Notes: generated from the sequence alone by a model not told the origin. A stretch of DNA of 52,987 bases from an uncultured Nitrososphaera sp. (GCA_946480575.1 CAMLKF010000006.1:1-52987); one strand, 5' to 3'; positions 16,052 through 24,308 are shown, counted from the first letter of the stretch. Made by a program: numbers and translations.

Positions 16052-16615
16052 CTACTTTTCGTCGGCCAGCCTGTCTACCGGCTCTCCAGTCGGCAGCGGC
16101 TCATTTCTGTCAACCTTGTACTTGAACACATCCTTGTAGTCTGTGCCAATAATTACGTTCCTGCCAACTGCGATTATCTTTGACTTTGGCACGTCAAACC
16201 TCCAGTCGTAATGGCCCCACACTACAATCTTGTCATCGGTTTCCTTCATTACGTGGCCGATGTGCTCCTCGTCCTGCGTCCTGACTCCTTTGTTAAAGAG
16301 CGACTTTGGGTACTGCCTTTCATAGGCCGCCAAGTCAATGTTTCCGGGCAGCGTCCAAGGGTCCTTGACGTTCTTGCCTGCCGGCAGCGGCTCTTCCCTG
16401 CTAACCTTGTATTTCTTGACAATTTCATGGAACGGGAGATCGATAAGCACGTTACCGCTGACAAACCTTATGGCCGATTTTGGAATGTCGTACCTTTCGT
16501 CCCCTCCGCCGAAAACCACAATCTTGTCTTCTGTTTCCCTCACCACGTGCCCCACGTGTGGCGAGTCGAGCGCCTTGACGCCCTTGTTGAAATACTGTCC
16601 AGATACCATATACAA
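16052..16615 (-). CDS. duplicated PRC-barrel-like protein (187 aa)
   Basis: Two homologous halves are visible. Half one has FNKGVKALDSPHVGHVVRE, DKIVVFGGGDERYDIPKS and VSREEPLPAG; half two has FNKGVRTQDEEHIGHVMKE, DKIVVWGHYDWRFDVPKS and VDRNEPLPTG. Each half fits a PRC-barrel-type beta domain (V-x-x-x-D-x-x-x-G-x-V ... I-x-V ... x-I-P). Such domains occur in RNA-processing and photosynthesis proteins and often mediate binding. The protein is soluble and charged. The intragenic duplication is clear at protein level but diverged at DNA level. Confidence 0.75.
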   Translation of the reverse strand: MYMVSGQYFNKGVKALDSPHVGHVVRETEDKIVVFGGGDERYDIPKSAIRFVSGNVLIDLPFHEIVKKYKVSREEPLPAGKNVKDPWTLPGNIDLAAYERQYPKSLFNKGVRTQDEEHIGHVMKETDDKIVVWGHYDWRFDVPKSKIIAVGRNVIIGTDYKDVFKYKVDRNEPLPTGEPVDRLADEK

Positions 16616-16818
16616 GTGGTGCTTAACGAGAGAACCTATTTATTTTTAACAGGATAATTGTTATATAAACTGCATCTTCTGTTGCCAAGTCAGTGCAGGC
16701 ACCTGACTGCTAATCCGGCGCCTAGACGATTCTTGTAGCAGCAGATGATTACACATCTTCTCTTATAACCTACATTCCAATAATACAGTTGAGAGAGTCA
16801 CAGTTGCCTTACAAACAC

Positions 16819-17068
16819 ATGAAGATCGTGGTAAATGATCTGAAATCTACTTCAAGGGCTTGCAGGTGGCTGTTGGGCGCAAGAACATCGAAGACGCGAT
16901 TGAATACCTTACAAAAATGAGAAAAGAGATCGACATGGCCTCCAGTCGCTCGCGCCAATGAGAAAGGAGTTGGACGAAGTAGGAGTCCAAAAATCAAATA
17001 TCGAAAAGGCTCTAGCGGACTACCGCTCCAAGGTACAGCAGCTGGAAAAAGAGCTGAAGAAGCCCTGA
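16819..17068 (+). pseudogene. frameshifted coiled-coil protein gene
   Basis: Three reading frames carry successive parts of one helical protein. ATG 16819 opens MKIVVNDL. Another frame reads YFKGLQVAVGRKNIEDAIEY and LTKMRKEID. A third reads GLQSLAPMRKELDEVGVQK, SNIEKALADYRSKVQQLEK and ELKKP, then TGA (17066-17068). The last part has a heptad-like pattern typical of a coiled coil. At least two shifts separate the parts, so the gene is broken as sequenced. Confidence 0.6.
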
Positions 17069-17374
17069 GGCTCCTTGACACACGCACCGAGTGCAATACA
17101 CACACACACACGTTAAATCGTCTATTTCTGATTTCCATTTGTTGTTATGATTGTTGTCCATAACCAATGGTTTGGCGTTCTATCTGAAAATCTCAGAATC
17201 TGATGTCGAAAAGATGATGGAATACGGCTTGACTAACAACAACAGCAATCGCCAGATTAATGTGAATCCAGCAGAATATTGATTCAGAGCTATATAGAAT
17301 TGCAAATTGCAAGCAGCAAATAATAGCGCAAAATCATCTCTAGCGCTTATATCCCATAGTTTTTCGTATAGTCC
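17069..17374. other. intergenic spacer with a CA repeat
   Basis: A short (CA)n run lies at 17098-17112. Otherwise no coding frame is convincing. The 40 bp before 17375 contain AT-rich promoter-like sequence. Confidence 0.4.
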
Positions 17375-17713
17375 ATGCCAGGAGCAACATCTGCTGGCGG
17401 GGGATACACATGCCAGATATGCGGCACGACATTTGACACAGAACAACACCTCATTGAGCACGGCAATGAGCAGCACCCAGGCAAGGCTGTTATCTGGGGA
17501 GCAACAGATACGACATCAACAGCAGCAACATCAACAGAAGAGGCAATTAGGACTGAAGGAAGATCCGGGATGGAGAAGGCCAAGAGCGGCATGGAGAATA
17601 TTGGTGACAAGATGAAAGCCGGCGCAAAAGCGATGGGCAGCAAAATGAAAGACCCGGACAAGGATCTGGAAACGGAATACCAGCAGAAGAAGGAAGAGGA
17701 AAGCATGGAGTAA
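17375..17713 (+). CDS. C2H2 zinc-finger protein with a low-complexity tail (112 aa)
   Basis: Residues 11-33 form a C2H2 finger: YTCQICGTTFDTEQHLIEH and a second His in NEQHPG. The rest is a Thr/Ser/Ala linker and then GMEKAKSGMENIGDKMKAG, AKAMGSKMKDPD and an acidic end (EEESME), reminiscent of LEA-like amphipathic repeats. The finger suggests nucleic-acid or protein binding; the tail is probably disordered or a surface-active helix. Single-finger C2H2 proteins are common in thaumarchaea. ATG 17375 lies 10 codons before the finger, a normal distance. Confidence 0.78.
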   Translation: MPGATSAGGGYTCQICGTTFDTEQHLIEHGNEQHPGKAVIWGATDTTSTAATSTEEAIRTEGRSGMEKAKSGMENIGDKMKAGAKAMGSKMKDPDKDLETEYQQKKEEESME

Positions 17714-17832
17714 GAAGCGGCAGCAGGCTTGTTGTTGCCGCTTGCCTACTTTTTTCACTATCCAATGACTGCGCAGAAATGGATTAGAATGAAGAAGCCA
17801 ATATTCAATAATCTTGTCTGCCTATATTATGT

Positions 17833-17970
17833 GTGAGCGTGGAGAAAAAGAAGAAGGACATTACCAAAGAAACATTGAAGCCAATTACCAAAGCCAATTC
17901 CAAGTTAGACAAGGAATTGCAGGAACTGGAGGTCGAATCGACCAAAGGCGGAGGGGACCTCAGCCAATAA
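17833..17970 (+). CDS. possible 45-aa lysine-rich protein
   Basis: GTG 17833 (or 17839) gives SVEKKKKDITKETLKPITK, then KLDKELQELEVEST and an end at TAA 17968-17970. The sequence is highly helical and charged. A longer frame on the same strand (17814-18011) has much poorer composition. No family is recognised. Confidence 0.4.
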   Translation: MSVEKKKKDITKETLKPITKANSKLDKELQELEVESTKGGGDLSQ

Positions 17971-18150
17971 TTTTGATTTTCAAAAGAGAGCTTTGTGATC
18001 CCGCAAATTAATAGCCTATCAATCGTTCAGTTAATTGAACAGGACCTGAATGAATAACCTTTTGAACGGGTCACTGTACCTTAAAGGTGATTGCTACATC
18101 GTCCAATAGGCAAAGTTACTAGCGCTTGTATGAACAATGTTCTTCCTGCC

Positions 18151-18369
18151 CTACTTGCTCATTCTCAACACGTCAACTTGGCCGCTATGAAACCAGTCCT
18201 TGAGCTCTTCATGTGATGGCTTTAGGTCATGCTTGCCTGCCAAGTGAAGGTGCAGAAGAACATAGTTAACCTGGTTGAGCAACGGCTTGTTTGATTCGTC
18301 GCCCTTGCGAGCTTTCGATTTAAGGTCTCCGGGAAGACTATTCCACCATTCTTCAAACCTGCGTGCCAT
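18151..18369 (-). CDS. hypothetical protein (72 aa)
   Basis: The sequence is compact with aromatic residues (RRFEEWWNSLPGDLKSKA, LLNQVNYVLLHLHLAG, EELKDWFHSGQ), suggesting a small helical domain. No family is recognised. ATG 18369 is followed directly by the folded part. An AT-rich stretch upstream at 18375-18430 could hold the promoter. Confidence 0.6.
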   Translation of the reverse strand: MARRFEEWWNSLPGDLKSKARKGDESNKPLLNQVNYVLLHLHLAGKHDLKPSHEELKDWFHSGQVDVLRMSK

Positions 18370-18520
18370 GCATTACAAAAGGTTACTGCAAGTACTTTAA
18401 CCTTTCAACTCCTGTAATGCAAAATTCTTGCAGCCAAGAATTATTAGTTCTAGTCGTCGTAAGGAACAGGAAAATACCTGCATTTACTTATTTTAGGTAG
18501 GACTCCGTATAGTATAGTCG

Positions 18521-18916
18521 ATGGCGGGCACGACAGAAACAGTCATCACCATTCAGTACAAGAATAACTTGCCGCTGGTCAGCATGGCAATCATAGACGC
18601 AGGCAGTAATAAGAAAATTGTTGTTGATGCTCATCTTGATTTTGCATCTTCAAAGACAATCATACCTACATACATCGCAAACGAGATGAATCTTTCATTT
18701 GCTGGGAGCGACGAGACAGTGACAGGAGCAGGAATAATCCAGATCCCCTATTATGAAGTATCTATCGAGGTATTTGGCAAACTGTATGACAACATGCATG
18801 TAGGATGCCTTGATTTGCCAGAGCGCACACCAGCTACGGCACTTTTGGGCCGGGACATACTTGACGATTACAAGATATGCCTTGATGGAAGAAGAAAGGA
18901 AATTAAAGTGTCCTGA
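18521..18916 (+). CDS. retropepsin-fold (aspartyl protease-like) protein without the catalytic triad
   Basis: The 131-residue protein has the layout of a retroviral-type aspartic protease monomer: a leading beta strand, VDAHLDFASSKTIIPTYIA where the active D-T/S-G-A triad should be, a hydrophobic flap region (VTGAGIIQIPYYEVSIEVFG), then LDLPERTPATALLGRDILDDY, which matches the conserved 'x-x-L-L-G-x-D-x-L' segment. The triad reads D-F-A-S rather than D-T/S-G, so catalysis is doubtful. A role as a homodimeric binding domain or a divergent protease are both open. It stands alone and has no signal peptide. Confidence 0.72.
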   Translation: MAGTTETVITIQYKNNLPLVSMAIIDAGSNKKIVVDAHLDFASSKTIIPTYIANEMNLSFAGSDETVTGAGIIQIPYYEVSIEVFGKLYDNMHVGCLDLPERTPATALLGRDILDDYKICLDGRRKEIKVS

Positions 18917-19053
18917 GGGGAAGCAAAAGATGCTGTGTTATAACGTCATGGCAAGATGAAACATGCCAAGAAAGAAGTTGACGCTGCCAAGTATATATGC
19001 AAAAACTAATATCATAAATGTTGGCTAACTATCATTACACGTAGGTAATAACA

Positions 19054-19392
19054 ATGTCGCTTGATGAAATGAAGTGTGAGCCTTGCCGCGGTGGTGTTCC
19101 TATACTTACTGATGCAGAAATTGATCAGTACTATCGTGAGCTGCAGCGCTGGTCAGTAGTGGAAAGGAACGGGATAAAGCGACTTGAGAGATCTTTTGAT
19201 TTTAAAGATTTCGCAGAGGCATTGGCATTCACTAACAAGGTTGGAGAGCTTGCAGAAAGGGAAGGACACCACCCTGATATTCTGACCGAATGGGGCAGGG
19301 TCACAGTTACTTGGTGGACCCACAAAATCAAGGGGCTTCACAAAAATGACTTTATCATGGCTGCCAAAACGGATGCTCTCTTGACAGCATGA
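19054..19392 (+). CDS. pterin-4a-carbinolamine dehydratase
   Basis: The 112-residue protein carries the family signature EGHHPDI near residue 70 with the two catalytic histidines, preceded by [20 protein letters not shown] and followed by [18 protein letters not shown] with the third active histidine. It dehydrates 4a-hydroxytetrahydropterin in tetrahydropterin recycling; in archaea the natural pterin partner is less certain. Length is standard (about 100-115 aa). It is monocistronic as far as visible. ATG 19054 precedes the fold by about 15 residues. Confidence 0.95.
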   Translation: MSLDEMKCEPCRGGVPILTDAEIDQYYRELQRWSVVERNGIKRLERSFDFKDFAEALAFTNKVGELAEREGHHPDILTEWGRVTVTWWTHKIKGLHKNDFIMAAKTDALLTA

Positions 19393-19457
19393 CTCTCAAG
19401 GTTCTGTTCAATCTTCGGGTGACTGACGGACGCTGTTAAGGCGCGGGTGGGATGGAT

Positions 19458-19613
19458 CTACTGTTCAGACTGGAATTTAGCAATCCTTCCCCTTCGATAC
19501 TTTAGAATCCAAATGCCAATCACAACTGTCGCGGTAATGCTGCCAATATTTGCAAGAATCTCTGCTAATGTGAAATCTAGGATGATGCATATATCAGTGT
19601 GCCCACTGTTTAA
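19458..19613 (-). CDS. possible small membrane protein, no standard start
   Basis: The frame reads LDFTLAEILANIGSITATVV and IGIWILKYRRGRIAKFQSEQ, a single membrane helix followed by a basic end, then TAG (19458-19460). Upstream the frame closes at TGA (19614-19616) and holds no ATG, GTG or TTG, so it is either a 5'-broken gene or starts at ATA or ATT. The sequence is too protein-like to ignore. Confidence 0.35.
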   Translation of the reverse strand, partial: LNSGHTDICIILDFTLAEILANIGSITATVVIGIWILKYRRGRIAKFQSEQ

Positions 19614-19800
19614 TCAAAGGGCTTGGCAATTGCATCAGTTAATAGAAGAACTCGCCGACCGATAAAGCTATAGGTACGTCAGAGTAAATATTATATTATT
19701 TTAGCTTGTTAAAGTGGCTCAAAAAGAAGATGGATGCCCCAATACTGAGGCAGGCTACAGCTCTATTACAATTACTTTAATAAGCATAAAGGGTTAGCAG

Positions 19801-19860
19801 GAAAATTATGAGATGGAATTTGATCCGACACAATAACCTGACAGAACATCTCAAAACTAG
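19801..19860 (+). repeat. diverged direct repeat, copy 1 (with 23260-23320)
   Basis: The segment around GAAAATTATGAGATGGAATT-TGATCC matches 23260-23320 with a few changes and the same downstream word ACAGAACAT. In this copy the frame from ATG 19813 (MEFDPTQ) stops after seven codons, whereas copy 2 stays open for 31 codons. The pair looks like a duplicated 5' gene end in different stages of decay. Confidence 0.55.
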
Positions 19861-19939
19861 TTAGTTCTACAGCTTGCTTGCGTTCTGGATCACTATGATC
19901 TCTGCTTGTTCTTGCCTTCAACCCTGAAGCCCGCGATCT

Positions 19940-20254
19940 CTACCGGCGTTTTTCTATCTGACGGATACTTGGCATATCCGGTTCCTGATCCAAAAGTTCT
20001 CTAACGCGGTGAAATGCATACAGGAAAGCAATTCCTTCACTTGATGTTTTATAAGTTCTACTTCTTTCTCCGTTTTCTATCTCGATATAACCTTCGTTTG
20101 CCAAAATAGAAAGATACCTTTTGAATTGATTACCAGATAAACCTGACAGAAGCAATATTTTTCTTCTAGTTGCTCCACCATTCGCAGCGTCCAAAATAGA
20201 TGCAATAATATCGATTCTATCACGGTTAGAAGTATTTGTTAATGTTTTAGCCAT
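19940..20254 (-). CDS. winged-helix transcription regulator (HTH_45-like, 104 aa)
   Basis: The protein opens NRDRIDIIASILDAANGGA, then TRRKILLLSGLSGNQFKRYLS with the recognition helix, then ANEGYIEIENGERSRTYKTSS, the wing, and a C-terminal helix. This is the compact archaeal winged-helix family seen in many copies in thaumarchaea. It probably binds DNA as a dimer; the ligand is unknown. It points away from the beta-helix gene at 20.7 kb across a 480-bp gap, so it could act there, but no operator is evident. The remnant at 2275 is a degraded relative. Confidence 0.82.
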   Translation of the reverse strand: MAKTLTNTSNRDRIDIIASILDAANGGATRRKILLLSGLSGNQFKRYLSILANEGYIEIENGERSRTYKTSSEGIAFLYAFHRVRELLDQEPDMPSIRQIEKRR

Positions 20255-20735
20255 TCATATATCGATCTGTGATCTCTAGTACAATGATAACTTCCGTACT
20301 GCTAAAGATTTGAACATCTTGTCAATTTTTCTTTATAGCTATCATTTGCAGCACATATATATACATACACACTTCTTTAATTCGGCTATACAAAGAGCCA
20401 TATGATCGATCTATTTTTTCTCAATGCTCAATTAGACAACGCATTGCCGAAATATCGGTAATACTGACGACTGCTCTTCTCGTGAATCGCCTATCTCCTG
20501 AAGATTCAGCAGAGAACTTTAGATAATGATTATCATCACTAATATGTACATACTTCTTCTTGACAGCAGCATTATTGAGAGGTCTTCTTGTGCTGCTGTT
20601 GTAGTACCTTTCTCCGTTTCTTACCTCACTAACAGAGATCTAACTAGAATTCTTTCTTCTTAGTTGCATAACCAGATCCGGAAATACTGTTAAAGTAAGC
20701 GTATGGCATTACCCATTACATAAATACTTTATCCC
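20255..20735. other. 480-bp divergent regulatory region
   Basis: No gene is visible between the regulator and the beta-helix gene. A TATA-like ACATAAATACTTT lies at 20717-20729, about 22 bp before ATG 20751, consistent with a leaderless transcript from that ATG. AT-rich alternating TATA/CATA sequence occurs at 20355-20375. Confidence 0.5.
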
Positions 20736-20750
20736 ATGCTTTTTCTCAAT

Positions 20751-21779
20751 ATGGAACCCAATTCCATGAGTCACTACGCCGCAACAGTGGTCATGCTTCT
20801 GACCATATGCGCGGCCGCCGTACTTCCGACCGTAGTGCTGCCAGCAACAGCAACCGAAGAGGCAGAGAATGACAAAGAGACGGATTTTGTGAAGCCCCTT
20901 GAGAATGGCGAAGGCTCTTTGAGCACACAGGAAATAGAGCAGTATGCATCGAATGAAGCAGTTGTCACCGGCGAGGATAAAGACAACACCGAGGATAAAG
21001 ACAACACCGAGGATAAAGACAACACCGAGGATAAAGACAACGTCATGGATAGAAAGAACATCATAGATCTTCCAAAGTCGTCTGGAAACACACCGGCTTG
21101 CGGAGTAGTTGTGAAGGAAGATGTGACGTTATATGCTGACCTAAGTTGCGATGGACATGGGCTCATAGTAGGGAACAATGGCATAACTATAAACCTCAAT
21201 GGCCACACGATAAAATCTAACGGACACCACGATGTAGTAGATTTATCAGTGAACTTTGGTGATGACAGCGGAATACTGGTCCCAAAGGCGAAGGATGTGA
21301 AAATAATCGGCCCAGGCCTAATAACAGGTTTTGACAGAGCAATAACGTTTACAGGCAGCACAGGAGGAGAAGTGTCAAATTTGATCTTGAGAGACAATAA
21401 TGTTGCAGTATTGGCATCTGGTTCAAGGTACATCGGAATAAACGCAAACACCATCGATAATAACAAGTATGCAGTAGTATTAGAATCCAGTGTAAAGGGG
21501 CTAGTAGCCTTTAACATAATAGCGGCCAATGAGAAACAGGGGATTGTCCTTTTGAACAGTGACGAGTACAAAATACTTACAAATAGCATATATAGGAATG
21601 GTAAGAATGGCATATTCCTAGATGCACAGAGTTTTGACAATTATGTAGACTTCAACAGCGTATTCGTCCACAAAAAAGCAGATATCAACAATGCCAATGG
21701 AGTGCCTCCTAACATAAACCAAAATAACTTTGGAGAGAACAATAACTGCAAAGTCAGTCTACCAGATGGCCTCTGCTGA
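20751..21779 (+). CDS. secreted right-handed beta-helix protein, paralogue 1
   Basis: A signal peptide (YAATVVMLLTICAAAVL, then LPATATEE) is followed by an acidic low-complexity linker with four EDKDN(T) repeats. From CGVVVKEDVTLYADLSCDG onwards the protein has parallel beta-helix repeats: GITINLNGHTI, GILVPKAKDVKI, GPGLITGFDRAI, GEVSNLILRDNN and NSIYRNGKNGIFLD, ending in a conserved LPDGLC. The pattern matches NosD/periplasmic carbohydrate-binding beta-helices. It is probably extracellular or envelope-bound and may bind or cleave polysaccharide; no catalytic site is obvious. ATG 20736 is also open, but the TATA position favours 20751 or 20766. Two cysteine pairs (ACGV, SCDG and NCKV, GLC) may form disulfides. 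Confidence 0.8.
   Translation: MEPNSMSHYAATVVMLLTICAAAVLPTVVLPATATEEAENDKETDFVKPLENGEGSLSTQEIEQYASNEAVVTGEDKDNTEDKDNTEDKDNTEDKDNVMDRKNIIDLPKSSGNTPACGVVVKEDVTLYADLSCDGHGLIVGNNGITINLNGHTIKSNGHHDVVDLSVNFGDDSGILVPKAKDVKIIGPGLITGFDRAITFTGSTGGEVSNLILRDNNVAVLASGSRYIGINANTIDNNKYAVVLESSVKGLVAFNIIAANEKQGIVLLNSDEYKILTNSIYRNGKNGIFLDAQSFDNYVDFNSVFVHKKADINNANGVPPNINQNNFGENNNCKVSLPDGLC
20973..21044 (+). repeat. 18-bp tandem repeat, four units
   Basis: The unit GAGGATAAAGACAACACC occurs three times exactly and a fourth time with a changed last codon. It encodes the EDKDNT hexapeptide in the linker of the beta-helix protein. The near-identity of units indicates recent slippage or expansion, so the copy number may vary between strains. 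Confidence 0.95.
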
Positions 21780-21831
21780 AAAATCAAGGAGCGTCCAAGC
21801 AACAGATAAAAGAGTAAATAACGGCAGCAAC

Positions 21832-21860
21832 TCTTTCTTTCTTTTTTATCTTTATTTTTA
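21832..21860 (+). terminator. T-rich transcription terminator
   Basis: A run of T-rich sequence (CTTTCTTTCTTTTTTATC then TTTATTTTT) starts 53 bp after the stop of the first beta-helix gene. Archaeal termination needs such oligo-T tracts and no hairpin. Confidence 0.6.
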
Positions 21861-22069
21861 CTGATTCTTTGAGGAGAGAAATAGCCGCCATTATGAAAGC
21901 ATAGTTCTTTATTTTTCAATACTATCCATCTCTATTGCACTAGCAACTTTGCAAAAGGATCCTCATTTTATGAAAAGAATTGTTAGGAGGGGAATACCCA
22001 TTCTATATATGCATGTACAAATAGCTTTTTGTCGCGAGCGTGCGATAACTGGCCAAATATAAAAAGCCT

Positions 22070-23134
22070 ATGCTTGCAACAATATTGGCAGCAATAGTAG
22101 TATTGACCGTATTATCATCAGCAATAATAATAACAACAGGAATTGCTCCTCCGGGAGAGCAACAACAAACAGATCCACAAGATAATAAAAAGAGCTTAAG
22201 CATTGAGAAAAATAAGTATGCAAGCAGTGAAGCTCGTATCGGATTTGCTGCTCTTGATCGTATAGGGCACCAGATACTCTATACGACGACAAGTAATGCT
22301 AATGCCAACAGTACCCCAAATGATGTTACTTCCAGCAACAATTCTGATAGCAACGATAAGATGACCAAGAATAATAACAATGATAACAACAATAACGGCA
22401 AAGATAATAACAATAATAACAATAATAATAATAATAACAGCGCAGCACCTATCGCATCGTGCGGCCAAGTAGTAACCAAAGATGTCATTCTATCAGAGGA
22501 TCTTGAGTGTACTGGGATTGGAATGATTGCTGGCAAAGACGGAATAACTATACAGCTTAATGGTCACAAATTGTCTTTGATTAATACGACAACTACACGA
22601 GGGACGACTCCCGCACTAGAAAATATTGGAATACTAATTGCAGATTACAAAAACGTGACAATTGTCGGGCCAGGTATCATAACAGGTTTTGATAAAGGAG
22701 TTGAATTTGCAGGCAGCAAGGGTGGTTATATATTAGATCTCAAGTTAACAGAAAACAAAATAGGGATTTCACTGAAAGTCTCTAACGGCATTACAATCTA
22801 CAGAAATTTTATTGATGGAAATACAATCGGCATTGCATCTCAATCAAGCAGAAGCTGGGGAGTAATAGCTTACAATCAAATAATACAAAATGCAAATCAA
22901 GGGGTTATGCTTATGGATTCCCACTTTTTCATCATTAGTGCCAACACCATAATTAAGAATGGCAAGAATGGCATATTCTTGGATGTTCATAGCTCTGATA
23001 ATACATTATTATCAAACAATATCCTTAGTCAGACTGTAGATATTAACAATGCCGATGGCATACCAATCAATATATCCCAAAACGTATTTGTTGAAAACAG
23101 TTGTCATAAAGCGCTGCCTGATGGATTATGTTAA
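22070..23134 (+). CDS. secreted right-handed beta-helix protein, paralogue 2
   Basis: This protein is a tandem paralogue of the gene at 20751. A signal peptide (MLATILAAIVVLTVLSSA) leads into a Gln/Asp then Asn-rich linker (about residues 85-125) and a beta-helix domain with the same landmarks: SCGQVVTKDVILSEDLEC, GITIQLNGHKL, GPGIITGFDKGVEF, NTIIKNGKNGIFLD, DINNADGIPINISQNVF and the terminal LPDGLC. The domains are clearly homologous, while the linkers are unrelated (EDKDNT repeats against poly-Asn). This suggests that the linker is only a spacer. Export is predicted; the substrate is unknown. A TATA-like TTCTATATAT lies at 22001-22010. Confidence 0.82.
   Translation: MLATILAAIVVLTVLSSAIIITTGIAPPGEQQQTDPQDNKKSLSIEKNKYASSEARIGFAALDRIGHQILYTTTSNANANSTPNDVTSSNNSDSNDKMTKNNNNDNNNNGKDNNNNNNNNNNNSAAPIASCGQVVTKDVILSEDLECTGIGMIAGKDGITIQLNGHKLSLINTTTTRGTTPALENIGILIADYKNVTIVGPGIITGFDKGVEFAGSKGGYILDLKLTENKIGISLKVSNGITIYRNFIDGNTIGIASQSSRSWGVIAYNQIIQNANQGVMLMDSHFFIISANTIIKNGKNGIFLDVHSSDNTLLSNNILSQTVDINNADGIPINISQNVFVENSCHKALPDGLC
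22366..22440 (+). repeat. AAT/AAC microsatellite coding for poly-Asn
   Basis: Nearly continuous AAT and AAC codons, broken by a few GAT and GGC codons, encode the Asn-rich linker of the second beta-helix protein. It is a likely slippage site. Confidence 0.9.
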
Positions 23135-23270
23135 GCTTGAAGGTCGAGTGAGCGGTGTCACAGAATCAGAATTTGTTTTACGAATTCTTTACTCAACCTT
23201 TCCACAGCAGCTTATCTATCTTCCATAAATTCCGTTTTTATCAAATACTCGTCAGATAGAAAATTACGAG

Positions 23271-23366
23271 ATGAAATTTGATCCAACGGCAATGCTACAG
23301 AACATTGTCTCAGGTTCTGCTAACTTAAAGAGTCATTTTCAGCCTGTTAACTGTCAGGTCACATGA
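23271..23366 (+). CDS. small ORF (31 aa), copy 2 of a duplicated 5' gene end
   Basis: ATG 23271 opens MKFDPTAMLQNIVSGSANLK and ends SHFQPVNCQVT. It is similar at DNA and protein level to the truncated MEFDPTQ frame at 19813. It may be a complete tiny gene or the first part of a larger decayed gene; the next frame (23413) encodes a membrane segment that could have been its continuation. Confidence 0.35.
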   Translation: MKFDPTAMLQNIVSGSANLKSHFQPVNCQVT

Positions 23367-23412
23367 AAGTTCTAGAGAAAATCTCTTAAAGTCATTGCTA
23401 CTATCTCGATGC

Positions 23413-23675
23413 ATGCCAGATAGCGTCGCATCTGCAATTGTAATAGGTCTTGCAGTGGGTATTGCCTTTGTGGTGTTATTTTCAGCCTTTGCGGCTCCTG
23501 CATTTCAACAACCACAAGCAAGAGCAGCTGCGGGAACAACATACAGCCCCACTATGGAAGAAAAACGCATGGGATTGCAAAACAAAAGATGCCTGCAGAG
23601 ATAGCAGGAATCAAAATTGAAGGTCAGAACAAGTGGATAACGGTAATTCAGAATGCCAGCAAGTTACAAAATTAG
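23413..23675 (+). pseudogene. single-TM protein gene with a frameshift
   Basis: ATG 23413 reads MPDSVASAIVIGLAVGIAF, then VVLFSAFAAPAFQQPQ, a clear membrane or signal-anchor helix, and continues to MEEKRMGLQNK before a wrong end. The other frame picks up KMPAEIAGIKIEGQNKWITV and IQNASKLQN with a stop at 23673-23675. The shift lies in the A-rich stretch near 23578-23590. As sequenced the gene is broken; a single indel would restore about 87 residues. Confidence 0.5.
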
Positions 23676-23681
23676 AAATAC

Positions 23682-23828
23682 ATGCATCTATTAGTGAATA
23701 AGCAAAATAGCCTTACAGCTGTAAAAGTACATGGCGCTAGATACCTTCCTATCTGGTGGCTTTTGGCAGTCACAGTAGGAGTAATAGCAACTTACATTCG
23801 ATTTTGGCAAAAAGACGAGACTTCCTAA
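23682..23828 (+). CDS. possible small membrane protein (48 aa)
   Basis: ATG 23682 opens a basic start (NKQNSLTAVKVHGARYLP), then one membrane helix (WWLLAVTVGVIATYI) and RFWQKDETS. It starts a few bases after the preceding broken gene and is followed directly by a decayed membrane-protein gene, so it may be the first part of that gene. Confidence 0.4.
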   Translation: MHLLVNKQNSLTAVKVHGARYLPIWWLLAVTVGVIATYIRFWQKDETS

Positions 23829-24308
23829 AGAGAATGTCTTTTTCGTTGGTATCATCTACGGTCTTATGATACTAGATTTCTTTCAGGACGAACCCAGAAA
23901 CTTACTTACTTGACCATCCCTACTTTGTCGGTAAAGCGTGGATATCCACCATAATAATCCTTGTTGCGATTTTTATTTACGAGAAGAAGACTGGAAAGGA
24001 ATATCGACTGGAATTGACACGGTCGAAGATCGATGAAGATTCTGACTATGGAATATATGAAGAACCATCATATGCGATACCTAACCTTATTTACTTCTCC
24101 TCATCGGTCATGGCTTGATATTCGCAAGTCTCTCTCTCAATTCGGGAATGTGAAAAACAAATCCCGGAGGATTGTTTTTCTGCTGGTATGTCTCATAGGA
24201 GGAAAGGTGTAGGTGTGACATGGGCAGGCATCATCCTTCGAGTTCACTGGAAAATTAACCTTATAAGGAAACTTTGGGATGATGGGAAAGGATCAAAATC
24301 AGAATAAT
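23829..24308 (+). pseudogene. multiply frameshifted membrane-protein gene
   Basis: Consecutive protein-like pieces appear in different frames: ENVFFVGIIYGLMILDFFQD, then YLLDHPYFVGKAWIST and IIILVAIFIYEKKTGKEYRL, then PYLLLLIGHGLIFASLSLN, then KSRRIVFLLVCLIGGK and IRKLWDDGKGSKSE with a stop at 24306-24308. These describe a membrane protein with about four helices broken by at least three shifts. This much damage is unlikely to be sequencing noise alone. Confidence 0.6.

Noticed and set aside
15826..16125. 99-codon plus ORF
   Set aside because: Complement of the TrmB-like remnant.
20774..21640. Long open frame on the minus strand through the first beta-helix gene (288 codons)
   Set aside because: It is the exact complement of the beta-helix gene; its Ser/Leu repeats mirror the EDKDNT repeat, and it has no motif.
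21988..22000. Sequence AGGAGGGG as a ribosome-binding site for the second beta-helix gene
   Set aside because: It is about 70 bp from ATG 22070, too far to serve as a Shine-Dalgarno site.
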